A stretch of DNA of 43,938 bases from Hyphomicrobiales bacterium (GCA_947454055.1 CANGIS010000022.1:1-43938), one strand, 5' to 3'; counted from the first letter of the stretch, positions 20,043 to 31,833 are shown. Made by a program: numbers and translations. Notes: generated by a model not told the origin, from the letters alone.

Positions 20043-20048
20043 TGCCGA

Positions 20049-22334
20049 TTACGATATATTGGCCTGCGCCTCGACCACGGCTAGCGCCGTCATATTGACG
20101 ACGCCCCGCGCCGTTACCGAAGGGGTCAACACATGTGCCGGCTTTGCGGTACCCAACAGGATGGGACCAACCGGTAGGGCATCGGCCAAAACCTTGATCA
20201 GTTGCTGTGCGATATTGGCCGCATCCAGATTGGGCATCACCAGAATATTGGCATCGCCATCCAGCGTACAGTCCGGCAAACGCTTGGCACGGATGGCTTG
20301 CACGAGCGCGGTATCGCCCTGCATTTCGCCATCCACATCCAATTTCGGATCGCGCGCGCGGATCAGCGCCAGCGCGTGCCGCATCTTGGTGGCCGATGGT
20401 GCGTCCGAATCACCGAAATCAGAATGCGACAACAGCGCAATCTTGGGCGTGATGCCGAAGCGCGACACATGGCCCGCGCAGAGCAGCGCAATATCCGCAA
20501 TATCCTCGGCGTTCGGGTCGTGCTTCACATGCGTATCGGCCAGAAAATAATGACCCTTGGTCGTTATCATCAAGGTCATCGCCGACAGATCCCGCACCCC
20601 GGGCTTCAAGCCGATGATGTCGCGAATATTCCGTAATTTGGAATTAAACCGCCCCTCCAGCCCCGCGATCATCGCATCGGCATCGCCCCTCATCACGGCA
20701 ATGGCGGCAATGACGGTGGTATTGGTGCGCACCAGCGTGCGCGCGGCATCAGGCGTCACACCCTTGCGTCCCATCAACTCGATCAATGTCGCGACATAAT
20801 CACGGTACCGCGGATCATCATCCGGATTGATTACCTCGATGTTTTTGCCGGGCCTGATGCTCAATCCGTAGCGCTCGCAGCGGCTCTCGATCACGCTCGG
20901 GCGACCGATCAGCATCGGTATCGCAAAGCCCTCCTCAATCGCGATTTGCGCCGCACGCAACACGCGCTCATCCTCGCCATCTGAATAGATGACCCGCTTG
21001 GGCGCAGCCTTGGCCTGCTCGAAGATCGGCTTCATGATGAAGCCAGACCGGAACACAAACCCCGACAGCCGCTCCTCATAGGCTTTGAAATCCGTAATCG
21101 GACGGCGCGCGACACCCGACGCAATGGCAGCCTTGGCCACTGCTGGCGCTATCCGCAAAATCAGCCGCGGATCGAAGGGGCTTGGAATGAGCGATTCGGC
21201 TCCGAACGTCGAAACTTCCCCGCCATAGGCTTTCGCAGCAACATCCGATGGCGCCTCGCGTGCCAGCCGGGCAATGGCGGCAACGGCGGCCAATTTCATT
21301 TCCTCATTGATTGTCCGCGCGCCAACATCCAGTGCGCCACGGAAAATATAAGGAAAGCAAAGCACATTATTGACCTGATTGGGGTAATCCGATCGCCCCG
21401 TGCACATCATGGCATCGGGGCGAACCGCCCTTGCCGCTTCGGGCATGATTTCGGGATTCGGATTGGCCAGCGCCAGAATCAGCGGCTTGGGCGCCATCCG
21501 CGCCACCATGTCAGGCTTTAAAACCCCACCTGCGGAGAGGCCCAGAAAAACATCCGCACCGTCGATAATGTCACCAAGCGTGCGCTTGTCGGTCTCTTGC
21601 GCAAAAATGCTTTTCCATTGGTCCATCAAGGCAACGCGGCCTTTATAGACAACGCCCTCAAGGTCGCTGATCCAGATGTTTTCGCGGCGAACACCAAGCG
21701 AGACCAACAGATTGAGGCAAGCCAAGGCCGCAGCACCCGCACCCGAGGCAACAATCTTGATCGCCTCCATCGATTTTCCGGTCAGATCAACGGCATTGAG
21801 CACCGCAGCCCCGACAATGATCGCCGTGCCGTGCTGGTCATCATGAAAAACCGGAATAGCCATTCGCTCACGCAGCTTGGCCTCGATCTCAAAACATTCC
21901 GGTGCCTTGATGTCTTCTAGATTAATGCCGCCGAAGGTGGGCTCAAGGGCTGCCACCACTTCGACGAAGCGATCCGCATCATTTTCCGCCACTTCAATGT
22001 CAAACACATCGATACCGGCGAATTTCTTGAACAGAACAGCTTTGCCTTCCATCACGGGTTTGGACGCCAGCGGGCCGATATTGCCGAGCCCCAGTACCGC
22101 CGTGCCGTTCGAAATCACCGCCACCAAATTCTGCCGGCTGGTAAGTTCGGCCGCCATTTCCGGATCAGCCGCAATCGCCTCGCAGGGCGCAGCCACACCC
22201 GGCGAATAGGCAAGCGCCAGATCCCGTTGGTTGCCCAACGGCTTGGTCGGTTGAATTTCCAATTTACCGGGACGCGGATACCGGTGGTAGATCATCGAGC
22301 CAGAGCGCAGGTCGTCTGAAGCGTCCGTTGTCAT
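20049..22334 (-). CDS. maeB: NADP-dependent malic enzyme with C-terminal phosphotransacetylase-like domain
   Basis: MaeB converts malate to pyruvate and CO2, feeding NADPH and gluconeogenesis. The 761 residues combine a malic enzyme half (about 1-430, with [24 protein letters not shown] and a [13 protein letters not shown] nucleotide-binding turn) and a phosphate acetyl/butyryl transferase-like half (about 440-755, with [15 protein letters not shown]). That half is thought to be regulatory, binding acetyl-CoA. This hybrid form is typical of Gram-negative bacteria. AAAGGA lies upstream of ATG 22334. The 42-base gap after aspS is unusually AT-rich and may hold a promoter. Confidence 0.97.
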   Translation of the reverse strand: MTTDASDDLRSGSMIYHRYPRPGKLEIQPTKPLGNQRDLALAYSPGVAAPCEAIAADPEMAAELTSRQNLVAVISNGTAVLGLGNIGPLASKPVMEGKAVLFKKFAGIDVFDIEVAENDADRFVEVVAALEPTFGGINLEDIKAPECFEIEAKLRERMAIPVFHDDQHGTAIIVGAAVLNAVDLTGKSMEAIKIVASGAGAAALACLNLLVSLGVRRENIWISDLEGVVYKGRVALMDQWKSIFAQETDKRTLGDIIDGADVFLGLSAGGVLKPDMVARMAPKPLILALANPNPEIMPEAARAVRPDAMMCTGRSDYPNQVNNVLCFPYIFRGALDVGARTINEEMKLAAVAAIARLAREAPSDVAAKAYGGEVSTFGAESLIPSPFDPRLILRIAPAVAKAAIASGVARRPITDFKAYEERLSGFVFRSGFIMKPIFEQAKAAPKRVIYSDGEDERVLRAAQIAIEEGFAIPMLIGRPSVIESRCERYGLSIRPGKNIEVINPDDDPRYRDYVATLIELMGRKGVTPDAARTLVRTNTTVIAAIAVMRGDADAMIAGLEGRFNSKLRNIRDIIGLKPGVRDLSAMTLMITTKGHYFLADTHVKHDPNAEDIADIALLCAGHVSRFGITPKIALLSHSDFGDSDAPSATKMRHALALIRARDPKLDVDGEMQGDTALVQAIRAKRLPDCTLDGDANILVMPNLDAANIAQQLIKVLADALPVGPILLGTAKPAHVLTPSVTARGVVNMTALAVVEAQANIS

Positions 22335-22376
22335 GGCGTTATCCTTTAGAAATTTAATCCAAGATTCTGATATATA

Positions 22377-24176
22377 TTATTTTTCTGGAAGATTCAGGCG
22401 CAAGTGCAGATCGCGCAACTGACGCGGTGTCGCCTCGCTTGGCGCCCCCATCAGCAAATCTTCGGCCTGCTGGTTCATCGGGAAAAGCGCCACTTCGCGG
22501 AGGTTTTGGGCGCCACACAGCAACATCACGACCCGATCAACGCCCGCTGCCATGCCGCCATGGGGCGGCGCGCCATACTGAAACGCGCGATACATGCCGC
22601 CGAAGCGCTCGATGACGGTTTCCTCGCCATAGCCTGCGATCTCGAACGCTTTCACCATGCCCTCGGGCCGATGGTTACGAATACCGCCCGACGCGATCTC
22701 AAAGCCATTGCACGCAATATCGTACTGGAACGCCTTGATCGTTAGTGGATCCTGATTCTGCAGTGCTTCCATACCGCCCTGCGGCATCGAGAACGGGTTA
22801 TGCGAGAAATCGACTTTTTTCTCGTCCTCATTCCACTCGAACATCGGGAAATCGACGATCCAGGCCAGCTCGAACCGGTTCTCGTCGATCAAATTCAGGT
22901 CTTGTCCGACCTTGATGCGCGCGCTGCCCGCAAATTTGATGAATTTTTCAGGATCACCCGCCACGAAAAACGCGGCATCGCCCTCTTTCAGACCAAGCTG
23001 CTGGCGAATGGCTTCGGTCCGCTCCGGGCCGATATTGTTGGCAATCGGGCCGGCACCGCCCGCCTCGCCTTCCCGCCAAAACACATAACCAAGGCCCGGC
23101 TGACCTTCACCCTGCGCCCACGAGTTCATGCGGTCGCAGAAGGTGCGCTGACCACCATTCGGTGCCGGAATGGCCCAAATTCGATTCTTGGCCTCTTCTA
23201 AAATCCGCGCAAACACCTTGAAATTCGAGCCGCGGAAATGCTCGGAAACATCCGCCATTTCCAAAGGTTCGCTGGTATGCGGATTGCGGATCCGCAGATC
23301 CGGCTTGTCGGAGCCGTATTTTTCCATCGAGGTCGCATAGGGAATCCGCGGCCATGGGCTCGGCGTCACGGCTTTGCCATTGCCGAATTCGCGGAAAATG
23401 CCACCAATCACAGGTTCAACCGCGGCAAAAATATCTTCCTGCTCGACAAAACTCATTTCAAGATCGAGCTGGTAAAATTCACCCGGCAGGCGATCTGCCC
23501 GCGGATCTTCATCGCGGAAGCAAGGTGCGATCTGGAAATAGCGGTCAAAGCCCGCCATCATCAGGAGCTGCTTATATTGTTGCGGGGCTTGGGGCAGCGC
23601 ATAGAAGGTGCCCGGATGGATGCGGGAGGGCACCAGAAAGTCACGCGCACCTTCAGGCGAGGAAGCCGTCAAAATAGGAGTCTGAAACTCGTTAAAGCCC
23701 TGCTCCTTCATTTTCGTGCGCATCGCATCCACCACACGACCACGCGTCATGATGTTGTTGTGCAGCTTCTCACGGCGTAGATCGAGGAAGCGGTATTTTA
23801 GGCGCGTTTCCTCGGGGAAAGGCTGATCGCCAAACACCTGCACGGGCAATTCGGCGGAAGCACCCAAAACTTCGATCGCCGTGACATAGACCTCGATGAG
23901 GCCTGTCGGCATATCGCGATTCTCGGTACCCGCAGGCCTGAGCCGCGCTTTGCCGTCGCACCGCACCACCCATTCGGAGCGCAAGGTCTCGGCAATCTTG
24001 AAGGCGGGCGAATCAGGATCAACCACGCATTGCGTCAAACCATAATGGTCGCGCAGATCGATAAAGAGCACGCCGCCATGGTCGCGGATGCGGTGGCACC
24101 AGCCCGAGATACGAACTTCTTCTCCAACATCCTTGTCGCGAAGGGCTCCGCAGGTATGCGAACGGTAGCGGTGCAT
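22377..24176 (-). CDS. aspS: Aspartate--tRNA ligase
   Basis: This class II synthetase charges tRNA-Asp and, in many bacteria of this type, tRNA-Asn. From ATG 24176 the 599 residues begin [13 protein letters not shown] with the N-terminal anticodon-binding OB fold ([24 protein letters not shown]). Motif 2 is seen in [10 protein letters not shown] and motif 3 in [13 protein letters not shown]. The bacterial GAD insertion is present. A frame extension of 18 residues upstream to 24230 lacks family similarity and was dropped. A perfect TTGACA at 24246-24241 could be the -35 box of its promoter, but the matching -10 is poor. Confidence 0.97.
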   Translation of the reverse strand: MHRYRSHTCGALRDKDVGEEVRISGWCHRIRDHGGVLFIDLRDHYGLTQCVVDPDSPAFKIAETLRSEWVVRCDGKARLRPAGTENRDMPTGLIEVYVTAIEVLGASAELPVQVFGDQPFPEETRLKYRFLDLRREKLHNNIMTRGRVVDAMRTKMKEQGFNEFQTPILTASSPEGARDFLVPSRIHPGTFYALPQAPQQYKQLLMMAGFDRYFQIAPCFRDEDPRADRLPGEFYQLDLEMSFVEQEDIFAAVEPVIGGIFREFGNGKAVTPSPWPRIPYATSMEKYGSDKPDLRIRNPHTSEPLEMADVSEHFRGSNFKVFARILEEAKNRIWAIPAPNGGQRTFCDRMNSWAQGEGQPGLGYVFWREGEAGGAGPIANNIGPERTEAIRQQLGLKEGDAAFFVAGDPEKFIKFAGSARIKVGQDLNLIDENRFELAWIVDFPMFEWNEDEKKVDFSHNPFSMPQGGMEALQNQDPLTIKAFQYDIACNGFEIASGGIRNHRPEGMVKAFEIAGYGEETVIERFGGMYRAFQYGAPPHGGMAAGVDRVVMLLCGAQNLREVALFPMNQQAEDLLMGAPSEATPRQLRDLHLRLNLPEK

Positions 24177-24352
24177 GGCAATCCTCGTCTTAAACAGCGT
24201 GAAAATTCTCTGGCCGGAGAACGCATGCACGCGCTCGCCTTGTCAAGAGAAAGCGCAATTTTTGAAGCTATGCCGTAACCGGCCCCAGTCGTGTAAAAGA
24301 CACAATAACGGCAATCGCGCCGCTGATTCGTGTTTCCGGTTTGAAGGATCCC

Positions 24353-25498
24353 ATGTCCCTGATTACTGATACGGCCACGCTGCAAACAGCCTGTGCCCGC
24401 TTAAGCCACCATTCTTTTGTGACCGTCGATACCGAATTCATGCGGGAGACGACCTTTTATCCCAAACTCTGCCTGATCCAGATAGCGAGCGATGATGAGG
24501 ATTATCTTATTGATCCTTTGGCCCCCGACCTTGATCTGGCGCCATTTTTTGCCTTGATGCGGGCGCCTTCGGTCATCAAAGTGTTTCATTCGGGTCGTCA
24601 GGATCTCGAAATTTTGTGGAATCTCGACCGCTGCATCCCGCATCCCTGCTTTGATACCCAAGTGGCCGCCATGGTCGCTGGCTATGGCGACAGCGTGTCG
24701 TATGAGCAATTGGCGCATGATCTCGCCAAAGCCAAGATCGACAAATCATCCCGCTTTACCGATTGGTCGCAACGCCCTTTGAGCGATGCGCAGCTCGTCT
24801 ATGCACGTTCGGACGTCACCCATCTTCGGGCCGTCTACAAAGCGCTCGCCGAAAAACTGGCTGAATCCGGTCGCTCGCATTGGCTAGAAGACGAAATGGC
24901 GGTGCTTACCTCGCCTTCCACCTATGAAATGGACCCAGCTGACGCCTGGAAGCGTCTTAAGGGCCGTATCCGCAAGCCGCGTGAATTGGCGGTCTTGATG
25001 GAGCTGGCCGCGTGGCGCGAACGCGAGGCACGCAGTCGCGATGTGCCGCGTTCCCGCGTGCTCAAAGACGACGCCATCATGGACATTGCCACTTCCGCCC
25101 CCCGCTCGGTGGAGGCCTTGTCGAAATTGCGCTCGATCCCGAATGGCTTCGAACGCTCGCGTTCTGGCGCCGACATTATCGCCGCGGTCGAACGCGCGCT
25201 GGCTATCGACCCAAAAACACTGCCCGAACTCGACCGCCAAGACCGTAAGCCTTATAATCCGGCTGCCGTCGAATTGCTAAAAGTGCTGCTTCGGATGACG
25301 TGTGACACCGAGGGCGTGGCCGCTAAAATTGTAGCGACCGTCGATGATCTTGAAGCCATCGCCGCCGACGACGAGGCGGATGTGCCAGCGCTCAAGGGCT
25401 GGCGTCGCTCGCTTTTCGGCGACAAGGCGTTGGCCCTCAAAAACGGAAGTCTGGCGCTAGCTTTCTCGAATGGTCGGGTGGTGGCGGTGAAACGCTAG
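24353..25498 (+). CDS. rnd: Ribonuclease D
   Basis: RNase D trims 3' ends of tRNA and other stable RNAs. From ATG 24353 the 381 residues carry the DEDDy exonuclease residues: Asp26 and Glu28 in DTEFMRE, Asp84 in HSGRQDLE, and Tyr150 and Asp154 in YARSDVTHL. An HRDC domain follows at about 205-290. The ATG was chosen over an upstream TTG (24341) because GAAGGA lies 4 bases before it. It is divergent from aspS and its stop is 3 bases from the ppx stop on the other strand. Confidence 0.95.
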   Translation: MSLITDTATLQTACARLSHHSFVTVDTEFMRETTFYPKLCLIQIASDDEDYLIDPLAPDLDLAPFFALMRAPSVIKVFHSGRQDLEILWNLDRCIPHPCFDTQVAAMVAGYGDSVSYEQLAHDLAKAKIDKSSRFTDWSQRPLSDAQLVYARSDVTHLRAVYKALAEKLAESGRSHWLEDEMAVLTSPSTYEMDPADAWKRLKGRIRKPRELAVLMELAAWREREARSRDVPRSRVLKDDAIMDIATSAPRSVEALSKLRSIPNGFERSRSGADIIAAVERALAIDPKTLPELDRQDRKPYNPAAVELLKVLLRMTCDTEGVAAKIVATVDDLEAIAADDEADVPALKGWRRSLFGDKALALKNGSLALAFSNGRVVAVKR

Positions 25499-25501
25499 GG
25501 C

Positions 25502-27016
25502 TCAGCCCTCCTCTACCACCAAATTTGGCGTGCGGCCGATGATGCGGGCCAGTGCGCGGAGACGGTTGAACACGCGTTCGCCGGCCAAAGCACCAAGATT
25601 GGCCGGCAACCGCAATTCCAGATGCTCTTTAACACACAGCATAGGCGTGCGTGGTAAAACGCCGGGCATCGCTGCCGTGAGCAAATAGGCCACCCGTAAC
25701 GCAGCTCCCAGAATACGCGCGCGATCCAGCATGCGGCTTGTCGCCAATTCTCTCAGCCGCGGGCTCACATCGTCATCCGACAGCCCCATATGGCGATAGG
25801 CAACGGCCAGCGCGATGAAAATCCGGCCCGGATGATCAACCCCGATAAAACTCGCATTGGCGATGATGTTGAGCGATTGCTCGCCGCGATAATCGGGATG
25901 CGCGCGCCAACCAATATCGGCTAACAAACATGCCGCATGGCGCAGACGCCGCTCATCGGCGGTTTCATCTATATTGTTCGAAGCCATAAAAGCGTCGGTC
26001 CACCCTACAATCTCTTCGCAATGCCTAGGCGAGCGCGAGCGCAAAATGTTCAGATCGCTAGCAGCGGCAATCAGCGGATCTTCATCCAATGTCTTTTTAT
26101 CCAGCCGTTCAAACAACAAGCCTTCGCGTACCCCTTGCGCCGAGATGACAATTTCGGCCGGTTTGCATTTCCGGATCAGCTCTTCAAGTACCAGCGCCCC
26201 GTAGCCGACCAGAGGCCGGCGGGCGGCCGACACCGCCTCGATCGAGTCGATCGTTTCGGTTGAAACGCGCTCGATCAATGCGGTGAAATCGGCAGCATCG
26301 CGCACCGGAATCACATAATTATGCATAACTTGCAGCGGGTATCCGCGTTGCTTCATGTGCAATCGCGCCAGCGACCGCCAGGTGCCACCCACCGCATAGA
26401 TCGCCTTCCCTTTGGCCGTTTTCAGTTGTGGCAGATGATCAAGCTCTTTGCGGATGATTTTTTGTGCTTTTTTCAAATTGCCGCCGGACCGGTCCTGCAA
26501 GGACAACACGCCGATCGGCAACGTAACGCCCTCGCCAAATTCCTGCCCCTTGACCCCGATCAGCTCGAGCGAGCCACCGCCGAGATCGGCTACCAGCCCG
26601 TCGGCTTGGTAAACTCCACAAGCAACGCCAAGGGCCGACAGCTCGGCCTCACGCTTGCCGGAGATGAGTTCGACCTCCTGCCCGAAGATACGCGCGCATC
26701 CGGCCAAAAATTCAGGCCCATTGGTCGCATCGCGCGGCGCCGCGGTAGCAATCACGCTGATATGCCGGATTTCCATCACATCGCACAACACGCGGAAGCG
26801 CTTGAGCGCCTCATAGGCCTTTTCCATACCGTCGCGCGGCAACAGACCCGTCGACACTACCCCGCGACCAAGCCCGCATAGCGCTTTTTCATTGAAAATA
26901 GGCGTCGGTGAGCGCGTCAGCCCTTCATAGGCGACGAGGCGGACCGAATTCGAGCCAATATCGATGATGGCGACCGGATCACCGACCCGTAACCGCCCTT
27001 GTGCACTTTTAGGCAT
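25502..27016 (-). CDS. ppx: Ppx/GppA-family exopolyphosphatase
   Basis: The family degrades polyphosphate or pppGpp. The 504 residues have the ASKHA-fold phosphate loops IDIGSNSVRLV near the N-terminus and VADLGGGSLELI further on. A C-terminal HD-type helical region includes RLRHAACLLADIGW. Sequence alone cannot settle exopolyphosphatase versus pppGpp phosphatase, but the gene follows ppk by 50 bases, which favours a polyphosphate role. ATG 27016 has AAAGGG upstream; a GTG directly before it is the other option. Confidence 0.93.
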   Translation of the reverse strand: MPKSAQGRLRVGDPVAIIDIGSNSVRLVAYEGLTRSPTPIFNEKALCGLGRGVVSTGLLPRDGMEKAYEALKRFRVLCDVMEIRHISVIATAAPRDATNGPEFLAGCARIFGQEVELISGKREAELSALGVACGVYQADGLVADLGGGSLELIGVKGQEFGEGVTLPIGVLSLQDRSGGNLKKAQKIIRKELDHLPQLKTAKGKAIYAVGGTWRSLARLHMKQRGYPLQVMHNYVIPVRDAADFTALIERVSTETIDSIEAVSAARRPLVGYGALVLEELIRKCKPAEIVISAQGVREGLLFERLDKKTLDEDPLIAAASDLNILRSRSPRHCEEIVGWTDAFMASNNIDETADERRLRHAACLLADIGWRAHPDYRGEQSLNIIANASFIGVDHPGRIFIALAVAYRHMGLSDDDVSPRLRELATSRMLDRARILGAALRVAYLLTAAMPGVLPRTPMLCVKEHLELRLPANLGALAGERVFNRLRALARIIGRTPNLVVEEG

Positions 27017-27069
27017 CACAACCCTTTATCCGCCGATTCGAGCCGATCATAGTCGATCCCGCGCCGGTT

Positions 27070-29292
27070 TCACTCCGCTTTGGACTTTTCCCTGTTGGTA
27101 TCCGCGCGAAGCAATTTGGGACCGGAGTCTTTAAGCGCTTTGCCGCGTCCGGAAAGGCTTGGATTGGTCATGAAATATTGATGGGCATTAAAAGGCGGTT
27201 CCTCGTCGGTATGGGTAATTTTGGTGCTCGTGCCATCCGAATGGATGGTCCAGCTTTGCTCGTTATCAATCATGTTGGCGACCATGATCTGGTTCAATAC
27301 CTGCTCATGCACCGTCGGATTGAGAATCGGAACGAGCGATTCCACACGGCGATCCAAATTGCGCTGCATCAGATCCGCCGATGAGATATAAATCTTGGCC
27401 TTGGCATGGGGCAGCGCCTTGCCATTGGCGAAGGCAAAGATGCGGGTATGTTCGAGAAACCGCCCGATGATCGATTTGACGCGAATATTATCGGAGAAGC
27501 CGGGAATACCGGGTCTGAGGCAACAAATACCGCGCACGACAAAATCAACCTGAACCCCTGCTTGGCTTGCCTCATACAAGGCGTCGATGATCATGGGGTC
27601 GACCAGCGAATTGCATTTGCCCCAGATCGCAGCGGGTTTTCCCGCCTTCGCATTTTCCATCTCATGCGCGATATTGTCCAATAGCGTCTTTTTCAGCGAA
27701 AATGGCGAGGCGGACAGTTTTTCGAGATGGGTCGGCTCGGCATATCCCGTGATGAAATTGAAAATACGGGCGACGTCGCGGCCAATCGCCGGATCGGCGG
27801 TAAAGAAGGAAAGATCGGTATACACCCGCGCCGTGATCGGGTGATAATTGCCGGTGCCAAGATGGCAATAGCTGACAAGATGCCCGCCTTCACGCCGGAT
27901 CACCATCGAAAGCTTGGCGTGGGTTTTAAGTTCGATAAAGCCGAACACCACCTGCACGCCGGCCCGCTCCAGATCGCGCGCCCAGCGGATATTGGCCTCT
28001 TCGTCAAACCGCGCTTTAAGCTCCACAAGTGCCGTTACCGATTTACCGGCTTCGGCCGCTTCCGCCAACGCTTTCACAATCGGGCTATTGGCCGAAGTCC
28101 GGTAAAGCGTCTGTTTAATTGCCACAACATTGGGGTCGCGCGCCGCTTGATTTAGAAACTGAACAACGACGTCAAAACTCTCATAGGGATGATGGACAAT
28201 GAGATCCTTTTCCCGAATGGCAGCGAAGCAATCCCCGCCATGATCGCGGATCCGCTCCGGAAACCGAGCATTATACGGCTCGAACTTCAAATCCGGACGG
28301 TCAATGCCCACAAGCTGCGACAAATCATTGAGCGCCAGCATGCCGCTCATCTCAAACACCGCGTCCATATCGACATGAAACTCGCCAATAACGAATTGGC
28401 GGATTTCGTCAGGCATCCCTGCCTCGACTTCGAGACGGATGATGGAGCCGCGTTTTCTCTGCTTCAAAGCCGTTTCGAACTGGCGGACCAGATCTTCGGC
28501 CTCTTCCTCGATTTCCAGATCACTATCGCGGATGACGCGAAAAGCGCCAATCCCCTTCACATGATACCCGGGGAACAATTTTCCGATGAACAGGCCGATG
28601 GCATTTTCGAGCGCGATAAAACGGGCAACCTCATGTCCGTCGGTTTCCTGCGCCGTCGCGGGCAAACGGATAAATCTATCAATCCGGCTCGGCACCCGGA
28701 TCAGCGCATTCAGCGCGCGTCCGTCAGTTGAACGCGACAATGCGAGAGCAAGCGTAAAACCGAGATTGGGAATAAAGGGAAACGGATGGGCCGGATCAAC
28801 CGCAAGCGGGGTCAGAACCGGAAAAATCTCCTCGGCAAAAAACGTCTCGAGCCACTGGCGCTCGACATCGGTCAATGCCTCGCCTTCCACCAGCGAAATG
28901 CCGACATGGTCAAGCGCAACCCGCAATTCGCGCCAGCGTGTCTGCTGATCGGCACATAGCCGGGTAACGGCCTCCCCGATCCGCTGCAACTGTTCTGACG
29001 GGCTCATGCCATCGTCCGATAGCGGGGCGACATTCGAGCTGACCTGACCGCGTAAGCCAGCCACCCGAACCATAAAAAACTCGTCCAGATTATTCGCCGA
29101 GATCGACAAAAACCGTAACTGCTCCAGCAAAGGGTGATGCGGATTGGCCGCTTCTTCCAACACGCGATGGTTGAACTGGAGCCATGACAGCTCGCGGTTG
29201 ATGAAGCGGTGCGGCGATTTGGCCAAGGCTGCGGGCGACTTTGGACCGCCCGTGCGGCGGGTATTGGGCGTGGAAGCGCGAGACCTGGGCAT
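27070..29292 (-). CDS. ppk: Polyphosphate kinase 1
   Basis: Ppk1 makes polyphosphate from ATP. From ATG 29292 the 740 residues show the N-terminal [19 protein letters not shown] signature. The autophosphorylated His region is in [11 protein letters not shown], and the second conserved His is in [12 protein letters not shown]. The [16 protein letters not shown] motif near the C-terminus is also typical. A GTG at 29319 would add 9 residues; ATG 29292 has AAGGA 10 bases upstream and is preferred. It is followed by ppx, the usual pairing of synthesis and breakdown. Confidence 0.97.
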   Translation of the reverse strand: MPRSRASTPNTRRTGGPKSPAALAKSPHRFINRELSWLQFNHRVLEEAANPHHPLLEQLRFLSISANNLDEFFMVRVAGLRGQVSSNVAPLSDDGMSPSEQLQRIGEAVTRLCADQQTRWRELRVALDHVGISLVEGEALTDVERQWLETFFAEEIFPVLTPLAVDPAHPFPFIPNLGFTLALALSRSTDGRALNALIRVPSRIDRFIRLPATAQETDGHEVARFIALENAIGLFIGKLFPGYHVKGIGAFRVIRDSDLEIEEEAEDLVRQFETALKQRKRGSIIRLEVEAGMPDEIRQFVIGEFHVDMDAVFEMSGMLALNDLSQLVGIDRPDLKFEPYNARFPERIRDHGGDCFAAIREKDLIVHHPYESFDVVVQFLNQAARDPNVVAIKQTLYRTSANSPIVKALAEAAEAGKSVTALVELKARFDEEANIRWARDLERAGVQVVFGFIELKTHAKLSMVIRREGGHLVSYCHLGTGNYHPITARVYTDLSFFTADPAIGRDVARIFNFITGYAEPTHLEKLSASPFSLKKTLLDNIAHEMENAKAGKPAAIWGKCNSLVDPMIIDALYEASQAGVQVDFVVRGICCLRPGIPGFSDNIRVKSIIGRFLEHTRIFAFANGKALPHAKAKIYISSADLMQRNLDRRVESLVPILNPTVHEQVLNQIMVANMIDNEQSWTIHSDGTSTKITHTDEEPPFNAHQYFMTNPSLSGRGKALKDSGPKLLRADTNREKSKAE

Positions 29293-29401
29293 CAGTTTTC
29301 TATCCTTGAGCGGGCACACCCCACTTAGTCACAGCCGATTATGACGAGGATTTGACAGAATGGCGACAGAGCGGATGAAAAAAATAACCGCCTCAACGAG
29401 C

Positions 29402-30097
29402 TTACGACGTTTCGCCCGTCTCCGCCTCGTCAATCGCGAGCAATTTGGACGCCATCGCCCGGGTGATTGGCTTGCCACGGGCGAGCCCCTCCCGATCAAG
29501 CCGCTCGACAAAATCCCGAGCCGCAGCAATCGAACGCTCGATCCGGCTCCGGATGAGCTCGATGATCGTGGTGTCGATCACCAATTGCCGGTCAATAAAC
29601 AATTTGACCAACACGGCCGCCAAGAGCGCGTCATCCGGAGCATCGATGCGGGCGACCGGCGCAAGCCGCAAACGCGACAAAAGATCCGGCGTTTTCAACC
29701 CCCAGCCGTCCGGCCCACCCCGCGCGGTCAGCACGAGATAGGTGCCCCGCTCGCGTGCAGCATTGATGAGATGGAACAGCGCGTGCTCATCCAGATTGCC
29801 CTGATCGCAATCCTCGATTACCAAAGCGCCGCTGGAAACCAAATGCGGAACAGCATTCAGGACGACATCGACACCGCGGATGACCCATGCTTTGGCCTGC
29901 GCCGCCCAGATTGCGGCCAAATGGGATTTTCCCGAGGCTTCCGGCCCCGTGACCAGCAGCACCTTATCGGTCCAATCCGGCCAACGCTCGATCAAATGAT
30001 AAGCCGCCTCATTGCTCGGTGAAACGAGAAAATCCTCGGCGTCGTGCCGCGTTTCAACGGGCAGATCGAGAGGCAATTGGCGCGGAGCGTCCGTCAT
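29402..30097 (-). CDS. hda: Hda-like DnaA regulatory AAA+ protein
   Basis: Hda, with the beta clamp, stimulates ATP hydrolysis by DnaA and so prevents re-initiation. From ATG 30097 the 231 residues begin with RQLPLDLP, matching the clamp-binding motif of Hda at 7-12. Walker A GPEASGKSH is at 51-59, a Walker B-like ALVIEDCD follows, and a DnaA-like AAA+ fold ends in a helical lid. It lacks the DNA-binding domain IV of DnaA. The ATG overlaps the stop of the phosphatidyltransferase gene by four bases. The gene lies upstream of ppk in the same direction. Confidence 0.93.
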   Translation of the reverse strand: MTDAPRQLPLDLPVETRHDAEDFLVSPSNEAAYHLIERWPDWTDKVLLVTGPEASGKSHLAAIWAAQAKAWVIRGVDVVLNAVPHLVSSGALVIEDCDQGNLDEHALFHLINAARERGTYLVLTARGGPDGWGLKTPDLLSRLRLAPVARIDAPDDALLAAVLVKLFIDRQLVIDTTIIELIRSRIERSIAAARDFVERLDREGLARGKPITRAMASKLLAIDEAETGETS

Positions 30098-30630
30098 GGG
30101 GTTTCGTCCGGAAAATGCCTGAGCCATTGCACGAGATAAACACCCATTGACGCGGTCGTTAGCGCCATAACACCAAGCCCCCCGTAGCTCAGCACGGCAG
30201 GGATGTCGAGATCGAACGCTTTAACGCCAAGCGCCGAACCTGCCAACACAATTTGGGCGACCGTATTGAGTTTGGACAGCGCAACCGGCTTCATCGCCAT
30301 CGGCGCACCAAGCAACCAGGCAAGCAAAATACCGCCGACGATCATTACATCGCGGGTAACCACCAAGATGACCAGCCAGACCGGAAACAATCCCAACAGA
30401 CCAAGCGTAACAAACGTCGAAACCAGCAAAACCTTATCCGCCAGCGGGTCGAGATGGGCGCCCAGTTCCGTTCGCAGATCATAGGCCCGGGCGATATAGC
30501 CGTCGAGCGCATCGGAAAGACCCGCGGCGATAAAGCCGTAAAAGGCCAGCCGCCATTCACCATTGGCAATCAAGCCGATGATAACGGGTACGAGCAGCAG
30601 TCGGAGGATCGAAATGAGGTTGGGTATCAT
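30094..30630 (-). CDS. CDP-alcohol phosphatidyltransferase (PgsA-like)
   Basis: These membrane enzymes join a CDP-activated lipid to an alcohol, as in phosphatidylglycerol or cardiolipin synthesis. From ATG 30630 the 178 residues start [15 protein letters not shown] and contain the complete metal-binding signature, read as DALDGYIAR then [10 protein letters not shown]. About five membrane segments are seen. The frame opens 66 codons earlier, but that part is Arg/His-rich and unlike the family. It could be phosphatidylglycerophosphate synthase or a paralogue used for cardiolipin; I cannot tell which. It overlaps hda by four bases. Confidence 0.9.
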   Translation of the reverse strand: MIPNLISILRLLLVPVIIGLIANGEWRLAFYGFIAAGLSDALDGYIARAYDLRTELGAHLDPLADKVLLVSTFVTLGLLGLFPVWLVILVVTRDVMIVGGILLAWLLGAPMAMKPVALSKLNTVAQIVLAGSALGVKAFDLDIPAVLSYGGLGVMALTTASMGVYLVQWLRHFPDETP

Positions 30631-30702
30631 CGGTTGATTGGGGAAAACCCTCGTTCGCTCAAGAAAAACACATCTTTTCCATGTGGTGCTTAAGTCCACA
30701 CC

Positions 30703-30731
30703 TTGCAAGCCGCTATGCTCGGGCTTATCGC
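30703..30731 (+). promoter_or_regulatory. Possible purM promoter
   Basis: TTGCAA (30703-30708), a 17-base spacer and TATCGC (30726-30731) lie 28 bases before the purM start in the 128-base gap shared with the divergent phosphatidyltransferase gene. The -35 is good and the -10 only fair. Confidence 0.33.
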
Positions 30732-30758
30732 CTGAAGGGTAATCTGCGGAGCAAGTTA

Positions 30759-31832
30759 ATGGCTGATACCCTGAAAAATGGTCTGACCTATGCCGATGCC
30801 GGCGTCGATATTGATGCTGGCAATGCAATGGTCGACGAAATCAAGCCGTTGGTACGCTCGACGCGCAGACCCGGCGCGGATGCTGAAATCGGCGGCTTCG
30901 GCGGATTGTTCGATCTGAAAGCGGCAGGTTTTACCGATCCGATCCTTGTGGCGGCCAATGACGGTGTCGGCACCAAGGTGAAAATCGCGATCGAAACCGG
31001 CCTTCACCACACGATCGGCATCGACCTTGTCGCGATGTGCGTCAATGATCTGATCGTGCAGGGCGCCGAACCTCTCTTCTTCCTTGATTACTATGCCACC
31101 GGCAAACTGGAACCAGCGGTTGGAGCGGCCATCGTCAAAGGCATCGCGGCCGGCTGCATCGCATCGGGTTGCGCGCTGATTGGCGGGGAAACGGCCGAAA
31201 TGCCGGGTCTTTATGCCAAGGGTGACTATGATCTCGCCGGATTTGCGGTCGGCGCCGCCGAGCGCGGCACGCTTTTGCCGAAACAGGGCATCGCAGCGGG
31301 CGATCGGCTGATCGGTCTGCCCTCCTCCGGCGTGCACTCCAACGGCTTCTCGCTGGTACGCCGCATCGTCGAACGATCGGGACTAGCGTGGGATGCGCCT
31401 GCCCCCTTCGAGCGCAACAAAACCCTCGGCGAGGCGCTGCTGGAGCCGACACGGCTTTACGTCAAGCCGATGCTGCAGGCGTTGAAAGCCACATCGGCCA
31501 TCAAAGCCATGGCGCATATCACCGGCGGCGGCTTCCCCGACAATATTCCGCGCGTTCTGCCCGATGGCGTCGGCGTGAACGTTGATCTCTCCGTTATCAA
31601 GGTTCCATCGGTCTTCGGCTGGCTCGCCAGTGTCGGCGGTGTCGCACAAGACGAAATGCTGCGGACTTTTAATTGCGGCATCGGCATGATCGTGGTGGCT
31701 CAATCTGACAAAGCGGACGAGGCGATGGCGGCATTACGCGCCACCGGTCAAGAAGCGGTGTTTATGGGCGAAATTGTGCCGGAAGCGGAAGGCCAGCCCC
31801 GCGTGGCCTATACCGGCCATTTGGCGCTGTGA
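30759..31832 (+). CDS. purM: Phosphoribosylformylglycinamidine cyclo-ligase
   Basis: PurM closes the imidazole ring to give aminoimidazole ribotide, step five of purine synthesis. From ATG 30759 the 357 residues begin [19 protein letters not shown]. The ATP-grasping region [12 protein letters not shown] and the [15 protein letters not shown] motif are visible, as is the [11 protein letters not shown] loop. An open frame runs 26 codons further upstream, but GGAG just before 30759 and family alignment fix the start. The purN ATG follows after one base. Confidence 0.97.
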   Translation: MADTLKNGLTYADAGVDIDAGNAMVDEIKPLVRSTRRPGADAEIGGFGGLFDLKAAGFTDPILVAANDGVGTKVKIAIETGLHHTIGIDLVAMCVNDLIVQGAEPLFFLDYYATGKLEPAVGAAIVKGIAAGCIASGCALIGGETAEMPGLYAKGDYDLAGFAVGAAERGTLLPKQGIAAGDRLIGLPSSGVHSNGFSLVRRIVERSGLAWDAPAPFERNKTLGEALLEPTRLYVKPMLQALKATSAIKAMAHITGGGFPDNIPRVLPDGVGVNVDLSVIKVPSVFGWLASVGGVAQDEMLRTFNCGIGMIVVAQSDKADEAMAALRATGQEAVFMGEIVPEAEGQPRVAYTGHLAL

Positions 31833-31833
31833 C

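Noticed and set aside
29293-29401. Hidden gene or RNA between hda and ppk
   Set aside because: The 109-base gap has no open frame with a start signal and no clear hairpin with a T run; it is probably the ppk leader.
30631-30758. Purine or ZTP riboswitch upstream of purM
   Set aside because: I looked for the conserved riboswitch strings in the 128-base leader and saw none; a simple promoter explains the region better.
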